NCBI GenBank assembly: GCA_900772845.1
Contig: CAAGSD010000020.1
Location: forward strand, 1-52,155
Source: Lachnospiraceae bacterium
Lineage (GTDB): Bacteria; Bacillota; Clostridia; Lachnospirales; Lachnospiraceae
Direction: 5' to 3'
DNA: 52,155 nt
A model generated the notes under the pieces. It worked only from the letters and a program-made list of their open reading frames with translations. It made no database searches and was not told the DNA's origin. Positions 33,979-39,409 of the stretch are shown here, piece by piece; the first letter of the stretch is position 1, and the number at the start of each line of letters is the position of its first letter. The position numbers and the translations under genes are program-made.

Positions 33979-34057
33979 TGTAACATTTTTCTGGATTTTT
34001 TGTAGCCTTCTTGTAACATTTTTCTCATGTTTTCATGGTCTGTTTGTAACATTTTTC
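33979..34057. repeat. Three TGTAACATTTTTC direct repeats with exact 33-bp spacing
   Basis: Identical 13-mers start at 33979, 34012 and 34045, each exactly 33 bases apart, while the intervening sequence is not conserved. That phasing equals about three helical turns and would place a bound regulator on one face of the DNA. The array sits just upstream of the likely rpn promoter and also in the upstream region of the M3 peptidase gene. The rest of the gap (34091-34243) is AT-rich with no other feature I can name. Confidence 0.8.
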
Positions 34058-34061
34058 AGAC

Positions 34062-34090
34062 TTGCCAATAAGGAATCCCTATGGTATGGT
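34062..34090 (+). promoter_or_regulatory. Likely promoter of the rpn locus
   Basis: TTGCCA (34062-34067), a 17-base spacer and TATGGT (34085-34090). It starts five bases after the third 13-mer repeat. Confidence 0.45.
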
Positions 34091-34243
34091 GGTATTGGAA
34101 GTAATTTTTCTTCTTTCAAAAATTCTTATAGACCCGTCAGTGGTCAAAGTTTTCCCTTATTATTTATTTTATACGGAAAATATTTGGTTTTTTGTATTGT
34201 ATTATTTTATTTTTACATTCATTTTGCAACAGAAAGGAGATTT

Positions 34244-35287
34244 ATGGAGTTAAAACAAAATAATATAACCGGCAACTATTTCTCGGAGGAGTATTTGATG
34301 AATACTGTGTCGAGATTCTGGAAAAATTTTGTTGCGGAAGAATTTTCATATGGAAATGCGGTAGCGGCTGCGCCGGGGAACGTGGCTGTGGCAATACCGG
34401 CTTCCGGAAAGCGGAATTATAAGGATCTGGTGTTCCGGAAAATATTTCATGACAAGGAGAAGCTGCTCTCGCTGTACAATGCGCTGAATCACTCGCATTA
34501 TGAAGATCCGGAGCTACTGCATATTACAACTTTGGAAAATGCGGTTTACCTAAGCTTGCAGAACGACCTGTCATTTGTGGTGGATTTTGATCTATGGTTT
34601 TTTGAGCACCAGTCCACCTTGAATCCCAATATGCCGTATCGCTTTTTATTGTATCTTGCAAGTGAATATTCAAAGATGAACACGGATGACCTGCTTTACT
34701 CCAACAAGTTACAGATGTTGGATACTCCGCATTTTGTGGTATTTTATAACGGGGCGGATCCTCTCCCGGAATACAGTACCCTGAAGCTGTCCAGCGCCTA
34801 CCGGAATAAGGAAGAGACTCCTCAGCTTGAATTACAGGTACAGGTAATCAATATCAATCTCGGGTTCAACGCCGAGCTGATGGATGCCTGCCAGATTTTA
34901 AAGGAGTATGCCCAGTTTGTCGCAGAAGTCCGTGAGCAGGCAAAGGTGTATCCAAATCGACAGGCCATCGTTCAGGCAGTGGATGTGTGTATTAAGAAAG
35001 ATATTTTGAAAGAATTTTTGCTTGAGAATAAGAAGGAGGTTATTGATATGGTATTTTTCGAGTATGACGCTGAGGCGGAAAAGAGAGTTATTTACAAGGA
35101 TGGCGTAGAAGAAGGCAGAGCAAAAGAAATTGTTCGTTCATGTAAGGACTTTAACTTGTCAAAAGAGGATGCAATCCACAAGTTAGAGACTCTACTATCA
35201 ATCCCTACACAATCTGCCATTGACTATTACGAAAAATTTTCAAAGGAATTTGAAAATGAATTCTCAAAAGCACAAAAAATTATGTAA
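34244..35287 (+). CDS. Rpn-family PD-(D/E)XK nuclease/transposase-like protein (long form)
   Basis: The 347-residue protein starts after AAAGGAG. It has the Rpn/YhgA core: KDLVFRKIFHDKEKL, VVDFDLWFFEHQSTLNPNMP (catalytic region near residue 115) and the NINLGFN block. In E. coli, long Rpn proteins are toxic DNases with reported anti-phage activity, and a C-terminal short form made from an internal start neutralises them (established knowledge, from memory). Here codon 269 is an ATG preceded by AAGGAGG with an 8-base gap, giving a 79-residue C-terminal product. A separate copy of that product follows 15 bases after the stop. Confidence 0.87.
   Translation: MELKQNNITGNYFSEEYLMNTVSRFWKNFVAEEFSYGNAVAAAPGNVAVAIPASGKRNYKDLVFRKIFHDKEKLLSLYNALNHSHYEDPELLHITTLENAVYLSLQNDLSFVVDFDLWFFEHQSTLNPNMPYRFLLYLASEYSKMNTDDLLYSNKLQMLDTPHFVVFYNGADPLPEYSTLKLSSAYRNKEETPQLELQVQVININLGFNAELMDACQILKEYAQFVAEVREQAKVYPNRQAIVQAVDVCIKKDILKEFLLENKKEVIDMVFFEYDAEAEKRVIYKDGVEEGRAKEIVRSCKDFNLSKEDAIHKLETLLSIPTQSAIDYYEKFSKEFENEFSKAQKIM
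35048..35287 (+). CDS. Proposed intragenic short form of Rpn (79 residues)
   Basis: Within the long gene, AAGGAGG (35033-35039) lies eight bases before an in-frame ATG at 35048. Such a strong site inside a coding region is unlikely by chance. The product would be only the C-terminal region (MVFFEYDAEAEKRVIYKDG..), the part that acts as antitoxin in characterised Rpn loci. The downstream gene has exactly the same length and opening, which supports this start as real. Confidence 0.65.
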   Translation: MVFFEYDAEAEKRVIYKDGVEEGRAKEIVRSCKDFNLSKEDAIHKLETLLSIPTQSAIDYYEKFSKEFENEFSKAQKIM

Positions 35288-35302
35288 AAGGAGCACATTG
35301 AT

Positions 35303-35542
35303 ATGAACTTTTTCGAATATGACGCTGAGGCGGAAAAGAGAGTTATTTATAAGGATGGTGTAGAGGACGGCGAGGTTAAGGGAATGATTCGATTATGTAA
35401 AAAATTTCATTTATCAAAAGAAGATACTATCCGAGAATTAGAAACTGAGCTTTCTATTTCTACACAGGCAGCCATGGATTACTATGATAATTTTTCGAAG
35501 GAATTGGAAAGGAAATCTTTGGATAGTCAAAAGGTCTTATAA
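35303..35542 (+). CDS. Stand-alone copy of the Rpn C-terminal domain (79 residues)
   Basis: The product MNFFEYDAEAEKRVIYKDG.. matches the short form of the upstream gene at about 51 of 79 positions by hand count. Residues 3-21 are identical; later residues diverge. It has its own AAAAGGAG nine bases before the ATG and ends at a strong terminator. I infer a tandem duplication of the intragenic antitoxin, now an independent gene that could bind the long Rpn. A decaying remnant of a duplicated rpn is the alternative, but the intact frame, start and ribosome binding site argue against it. Confidence 0.8.
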   Translation: MNFFEYDAEAEKRVIYKDGVEDGEVKGMIRLCKKFHLSKEDTIRELETELSISTQAAMDYYDNFSKELERKSLDSQKVL

Positions 35543-35585
35543 GAACCAAAAAGGGCAGCCCGTCATGGGCTGCCTTTTGGTTCTT
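35541..35585. terminator. Strong bidirectional terminator between rpn and flagellin
   Basis: AAGAACC..GGGCAGCCC and GGGCTGCC..GGTTCTT form a long stem with an A/T-rich middle and a GTCAT loop. The left arm overlaps the stop of the short Rpn gene. It can serve both the rpn transcript and the convergent flagellin transcript. Confidence 0.85.
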
Positions 35586-35645
35586 ACATAACTCTTACAG
35601 ATATGGTTCGTTCCTCTTTGGAAACAACCTGATCTCAGCTTAAGC

Positions 35646-37085
35646 TTACTGTAACAGAGACAGTACGCCCTGGTTGGACTGGTTAGCCTGAGCCAGCATA
35701 GCCTGACCTGCCTGAGACAGGATGTTGTTGTTGGAGTACTTAACCATCTCAGTAGCCATATCGGTATCACGGATCTGGCTCTCTGCGCTGGTGGTATTCT
35801 CAACTACGTTATCCAGGTTGTTGATGGTGTGCTCAAGACGGTTCTGGACAGCACCAAGGGCGGAACGCTGGGTGGATACTTTCTGAATAGCTTCCTTGAT
35901 GGTATCAATAGCGGAAAGTGCATTGGTATCATCAGTTCCGTCAACCTTCAGACCATTTACACCAAGACCCTTAGCAGACATAGCATCAATGCTCAGAGTA
36001 ATCTGGTTATTGGAAGTAGCATCAGCACCAACATGAAGGGTAAGGGTCAATGCAGCAGTCTTATCCTGTAATGCAGTTACAAAGTCTTTATTCGGAGTAG
36101 CCACTTCATTTCCTACTGCATCATAAAGCTTAGGAGCATCTGCTCTTACTTCTACATCTCCATCTTTATTTGTTGTAAAATATTTTTCCAGTGCATTTTC
36201 AGAAATAGCATTACCATCTTTATCGTAATACTTTGCCTGTGCTGCTGTAGACTGTGCAGCTGTAATGTCTGTTGCTATAATGGCAGAAGAATAGCTTTGT
36301 CCCTTATTACCAGCAGCTGCCGTAATACCATCAGCGGTTACTGTAAGTAAATCATTACCTTCTGCATCAGAAATAGTAAAATCAGCGCCATTAGCTGTAA
36401 CCTTAAATTTTTCTGCTGCATCACCATGTAAAGAAAGAGTATAGCTCACAGCATCACCAGCATCATTTACCTTAGCATTTAAAGTTACTCCTTGATCTCT
36501 CAATGAAATCAACAACTCATTCTGTTCATCCTGAATTTTTTCACTTGTTGCAGCAGGCTTTGTCTTTGCAGTCAAAGTCAATCCATCCTTACCTTCTGCA
36601 AAGTCAGCAGATATAGCCTGAGCTGTATACTTACCATAGCTAAAACTATACTGTTTATCTAAGCTCTTGTCACCCTTCAGCAAATAAGTCTCGTTGAATT
36701 TGGTGGTCTCAGATACACGGTCAATTTCAGTAGTCAACTGATCAATTTCATTCTGGATGTAACTTCTGTCATCTTCAGAGTTCGTTCCATTAGCTGCCTT
36801 AACTGCCAATTCATTCATTCTCTGTAACATATCCTGAACTTCGTTCAGGGCACCTTCAGCGGTCTGTACAGTAGAAATGCCATCCTCTGCATTGGAAGAA
36901 GCCTGTGTCAGACCTCTGATCTGCTTTCTCATCTTCTCACTGATGGACAGGCCTGCTGCATCATCAGCTGCACGGTTGATCTTGTAACCGGAAGACAGTT
37001 TCTCGGTGGACTTTGCCTGAGAAGCGGTGGTCAGACCTAACATTCTGTTAGAGTTCATAGCTGTAAGATTGTGTTGTACTACCAT
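35646..37085 (-). CDS. fliC: Flagellin
   Basis: The 479-residue filament subunit has a conserved N-terminal D0/D1 region (about 1-150: MVVQHNLTAMNSNRMLG, LSSGYKINRAADDAAGL, LQRMNELAVKAANGTN) and C-terminal D1/D0 (about 390-479, ending GVLSLLQ). The centre (about 155-385) is variable and more AT-rich than the ends, as expected for the surface-exposed region. The LQRMNELAV segment resembles the part bound by TLR5 in other flagellins (inference). AAGGAGG lies eight bases before the ATG. A CsrA-type hairpin is in the leader and csrA is directly upstream. I find no sigma-28 promoter in the 180-base csrA-flagellin gap. Confidence 0.96.
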   Translation of the reverse strand: MVVQHNLTAMNSNRMLGLTTASQAKSTEKLSSGYKINRAADDAAGLSISEKMRKQIRGLTQASSNAEDGISTVQTAEGALNEVQDMLQRMNELAVKAANGTNSEDDRSYIQNEIDQLTTEIDRVSETTKFNETYLLKGDKSLDKQYSFSYGKYTAQAISADFAEGKDGLTLTAKTKPAATSEKIQDEQNELLISLRDQGVTLNAKVNDAGDAVSYTLSLHGDAAEKFKVTANGADFTISDAEGNDLLTVTADGITAAAGNKGQSYSSAIIATDITAAQSTAAQAKYYDKDGNAISENALEKYFTTNKDGDVEVRADAPKLYDAVGNEVATPNKDFVTALQDKTAALTLTLHVGADATSNNQITLSIDAMSAKGLGVNGLKVDGTDDTNALSAIDTIKEAIQKVSTQRSALGAVQNRLEHTINNLDNVVENTTSAESQIRDTDMATEMVKYSNNNILSQAGQAMLAQANQSNQGVLSLLQ

Positions 37086-37106
37086 AATAATTTACCTCCT
37101 TGTATT

Positions 37107-37131
37107 ACTGCCCAATTCCTTTTGCGGCAGT
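37107..37131 (-). promoter_or_regulatory. CsrA-type binding hairpin in the flagellin leader
   Basis: On the minus strand ACTGCC and GGCAGT pair perfectly around a 13-base loop, GCAAAAGGAATTG, which exposes AAGGA, the core recognised by CsrA. A second GGA lies in the ribosome binding site itself (CAAGGAGG, 37102-37095). A hairpin GGA plus a ribosome-site GGA is the known arrangement for CsrA repression of hag in Bacillus. Confidence 0.65.
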
Positions 37132-37195
37132 GTGCGTATCTGTATTGTTATTGAGAAATCCTTTTCTCCCAGATACTTGTTGTTAGTTTTTATAG

Positions 37196-37252
37196 TAACC
37201 GGAGTAGGAGCTTCCCTGTCGGGCCCTGACAGAGACGCTCTTCCTCCGGTTA
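37196..37252 (-). repeat. Large stem-loop in the csrA-flagellin gap
   Basis: TAACCGGAG and CTCCGGTTA form a 9-bp outer stem enclosing an inner CTGTC/GACAG hairpin. It starts about 13 bases after the csrA stop. It has no T-tail, so it is more likely an mRNA-stabilising or processing structure between the two cistrons than a full terminator. Confidence 0.55.
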
Positions 37253-37265
37253 TTACCATATGAAA

Positions 37266-37535
37266 TTATTTGTCCGCATTTCCCTTTGTGATGATCACGT
37301 TGGATTTTTTACGGTACTTCTCCGGGTGCTCTTCTTCCGCATAGTATTTAGGAAGCTTCGCTCTCTCCTCCGGATCTGTGATCTGGTTTTCTAATACCGT
37401 GCTTCGCACGATGTTCACCTCTCTCGGTGCATCGATCATGATACGAAGATGATTCTTGGTTCCTCCCAGGAACACGATCTTGATATTGTCATTGATCATC
37501 AGGTATTCTTCCGGACTAACGGTCAGACGCAGCAT
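37266..37535 (-). CDS. csrA: Carbon storage regulator CsrA with C-terminal extension
   Basis: The 89-residue protein has a CsrA core (MLRLTVSPEEYLMINDNIKI, LRIMIDAPREVNIVRS with the conserved APREV and RNA-binding Arg) plus about 35 extra charged residues at the end. CsrA binds GGA motifs in RNA hairpins and blocks translation; in Firmicutes its main target is flagellin mRNA, with FliW as antagonist. No fliW is in the window. AAGGAGG lies eight bases before the ATG at 37535. It is upstream of flagellin on the same strand. The left recombination site begins 53 bases upstream of the start. Confidence 0.88.
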   Translation of the reverse strand: MLRLTVSPEEYLMINDNIKIVFLGGTKNHLRIMIDAPREVNIVRSTVLENQITDPEERAKLPKYYAEEEHPEKYRKKSNVIITKGNADK

Positions 37536-37588
37536 ATCGATAACCTCCTTGTTTTTATTCAGCCTTCCTTGCCTGCTGGTTTGCACTG

Positions 37589-37620
37589 ATGCAACATTTT
37601 ATTATGGAATGTTGCATTTT
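37589..37620 (-). repeat. Left inverted recombination site of the putative invertible segment
   Basis: The 32-bp site reads, on the minus strand, AAAATGCAACATTC-CATAATA-AAATGTTGCAT. It matches the right site at 31 of 32 positions in opposite orientation. Two 11-bp arms surround a 7-bp asymmetric spacer, the layout of core sites used by tyrosine recombinases. Identity stops sharply at both edges of the 32 bp. Confidence 0.85.
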
Positions 37621-37652
37621 CCTAATTCATTTATTCTTTCAAGGAGGCCATT

Positions 37653-38234
37653 ATGAGCACGACACAACCTATCCGTAGCAAACAGCTTTTACACGATTTC
37701 AAAGAGTACTACCTTACCAAACAGCCCAACTCCCGGAATTACACTCTCATCCTGATCGGTCTGAACACCGCTCTCCGCATCAACGACATCCTTCATCTCA
37801 CCTGGGGAAATGTCTATTGCACAGAACACAGCCGCTTTTACACCCATCTCCTGATCACGGAGAAAAAAACGGAAAAAGAAACCAGGATCCTGATCAACAG
37901 AGAACTTCAGGAAACATTACTGTCCTACCGGAAAACACAGCCTTCCATAGCTGACACAGACTACCTCTTCCCCAGCCCCAGAAAAACCGGTTCCCCACTC
38001 TCCCGATACCAGGCCTACCGCATTGTCCGTAAGGCTGCTGAGGCCGTAGGGATCGAAGACGTGATCCGGTGCCATTCCCTGCGGAAGACCTTCGGCTACC
38101 ACGCATGGAAAATGGGAACTCCGCCCGCATTGCTGATGGAGATTTACAATCATTCTTCTTTTCAGATCACAAAACATTATCTGGGGATTGAACAGGATGA
38201 CAAAGATGCCGTATTCCGCAATATACAGCTATGA
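37653..38234 (+). CDS. Small tyrosine recombinase, FimB/FimE-sized (putative invertase)
   Basis: The 193-residue protein is essentially only the catalytic domain of a phage-integrase-type recombinase, without the usual N-terminal core-binding domain. Active-site elements are visible in order: Arg in ALRINDILHL, a basic KKTEKETR strand, HSLRKTFGYH, NHSS, and Tyr in ITKHYLGI. FimB and FimE, which invert the fim switch, are also about 200 residues. AAGGAGG lies six bases before the ATG. The gene is enclosed by inverted 32-bp sites, so its likely job is inversion of that segment. I see no convincing promoter for it. Confidence 0.9.
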   Translation: MSTTQPIRSKQLLHDFKEYYLTKQPNSRNYTLILIGLNTALRINDILHLTWGNVYCTEHSRFYTHLLITEKKTEKETRILINRELQETLLSYRKTQPSIADTDYLFPSPRKTGSPLSRYQAYRIVRKAAEAVGIEDVIRCHSLRKTFGYHAWKMGTPPALLMEIYNHSSFQITKHYLGIEQDDKDAVFRNIQL

Positions 38235-38300
38235 TATGTGTTACTTTGAAACAGTATGCCGATATAAATAATACGTGATAACGATTTTTATAAAAAGGAC

Positions 38301-38327
38301 TAAAGTTTTCCCATGGTCAGCCGAAAT
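38301..38327 (+). promoter_or_regulatory. Sigma-28 (SigD/FliA) flagellar promoter inside the invertible segment
   Basis: TAAAGTTT (38301-38308), exactly 11 bases, then GCCGAAAT (38320-38327). The -35 is a perfect match to the FliA/SigD consensus, the spacer is exact and the -10 differs at one or two positions from GCCGATAA/GCCGATAT. Transcription would start near 38334 and run through the right site into the esterase gene. A second GCCGATAT at 38258 has a poor -35. Confidence 0.88.
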
Positions 38328-38341
38328 ATGTAGTGCAAGAC

Positions 38342-38373
38342 AAAATGCAACATTCCATAATAGAATGTTGCAT
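38342..38373 (+). repeat. Right inverted recombination site of the putative invertible segment
   Basis: AAAATGCAACATTC-CATAATA-GAATGTTGCAT. Arms ATGCAACATTC (38345-38355) and GAATGTTGCAT (38363-38373) are perfect inverted repeats around the 7-bp spacer. It matches the left site with one mismatch, in opposite orientation. As RNA it forms an 11-bp hairpin followed by T5 and might also attenuate transcription. Confidence 0.85.
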
Positions 38374-38488
38374 TTTTCTATTTTAATCCTTTCATTTCTG
38401 TGGTATTCTTTTAAAGACTGCATACTGCTATTTTTCGACAAATATTTCTCTTTTATTGAAACATATACAGTCAGAATCAGGAGTACAC

Positions 38489-39409
38489 ATGAAAAGCATT
38501 ATATGTGAAATGTTCTATAAGCAGCGGGCGGCATTTGAGCAAAGCTGTGCTTCCAGGGGCAAAGAGTACCCTCTTCCGGAAGACGTTTTCCTACAATCGG
38601 ATATTTTCTATGACGAGAAGCATGTTCCGGCACATCGCCTGGATGTCTACCGTCCCAGGGGACGGGACGGAGAGATTCTCCCGGTCATCGTCAATGTGCA
38701 TGGCGGAGGCCTTCTCATAGGGAACAAGGAGTTCAACCGTCCCTTTTGTGCCTCCCTTTGTGAGGCGGGGTATCTGGTATTCAGCATTGAGTACCGGCTG
38801 ATACCGGACTGTCTCTTCTATGACCAGCTGGCTGATCTGCATCTGGCACTGGATTTTATCCGGGATCATCTGACGGAATACGGCGGTGACATTTCCCACA
38901 TATATGCCTGCGGCGACAGCGGCGGTGCCTGTCTGTTGACTTATGGAATCGCCATGCAGCGAAGCACTACACTGGCACAGGCTGCCGGAGTAACCCCTTC
39001 TGACCTGCCAGTCCGGGCACTTGGCCTGGTCAGCGGTATGTTCTATACGAACCGCCTGGATCAGATCGGACTTTTCCTCCCCAGATATCTCTACGGCCGG
39101 CATTATAAAAAAAGTGCTTTTGCCCCCTATGTATCTCCGGAGCACCCGGACATCGTGACCAGCCTGCCACCCAGTCTCCTGATCACCAGTGACAACGATA
39201 ATCTTCAGAGCTATACTCTGAATTTTGAAAAGGCTCTGCGCAGACATCAGATGCCTCATAAACTGATCAACTACCCGAAGGATCCCCGCCTGACCCATGC
39301 GTTCAGCGCTTTTTACCCGGAGCTTCCGGAAAGCAGGGAAGTTATCCACCATTTGATTCACTTTTTTGAACATACCGGGGAAGAATGTAAAGGAGGATGT
39401 GTATCATGA
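38489..39409 (+). CDS. Alpha/beta hydrolase (HSL-type esterase)
   Basis: The 306-residue protein has the oxyanion-hole motif VNVHGGG, the nucleophile elbow GDSGGA (Ser near residue 157), and a C-terminal Asp/His pair in LLITSDNDN and LTHAFSAF. It is a carboxylesterase or deacetylase of the hormone-sensitive-lipase group; the substrate is unknown. No signal peptide is seen. AGGAG lies five bases before the ATG at 38489. The stop overlaps the chemoreceptor start (ATGA), so the two are translationally coupled and transcribed from the sigma-28 promoter about 155 bases upstream. Confidence 0.88.
   Translation: MKSIICEMFYKQRAAFEQSCASRGKEYPLPEDVFLQSDIFYDEKHVPAHRLDVYRPRGRDGEILPVIVNVHGGGLLIGNKEFNRPFCASLCEAGYLVFSIEYRLIPDCLFYDQLADLHLALDFIRDHLTEYGGDISHIYACGDSGGACLLTYGIAMQRSTTLAQAAGVTPSDLPVRALGLVSGMFYTNRLDQIGLFLPRYLYGRHYKKSAFAPYVSPEHPDIVTSLPPSLLITSDNDNLQSYTLNFEKALRRHQMPHKLINYPKDPRLTHAFSAFYPELPESREVIHHLIHFFEHTGEECKGGCVS

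Larger units (their letters stand above)
37600..38362. mobile_element. Putative invertible DNA segment (inverton) carrying its own recombinase and a sigma-28 promoter
   Basis: The segment of about 763 bp is bounded by the inverted 32-bp sites. It holds one gene, a FimB-sized tyrosine recombinase, and a sigma-28 promoter at the right end pointing outward. In the present orientation the promoter drives the esterase-chemoreceptor operon. After inversion its start site would be about 93 bases from the csrA ATG. The components are seen directly; inversion itself is inferred. Confidence 0.75.

Noticed and set aside
35303..35542. Second Rpn-like gene as a simple pseudogene fragment
   Set aside because: It has an intact frame, a well-spaced ribosome binding site, a length identical to the internal frame of the upstream gene, and a terminator right at its end.
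37589..38373. The two 32-bp palindromes as ordinary terminators
   Set aside because: Each can form an 11-bp hairpin with some T residues after it, so partial termination remains possible. But two terminators would not be expected to share the same 7-base loop and 31 of 32 bases in inverted orientation around a recombinase, so recombination sites explain them better.
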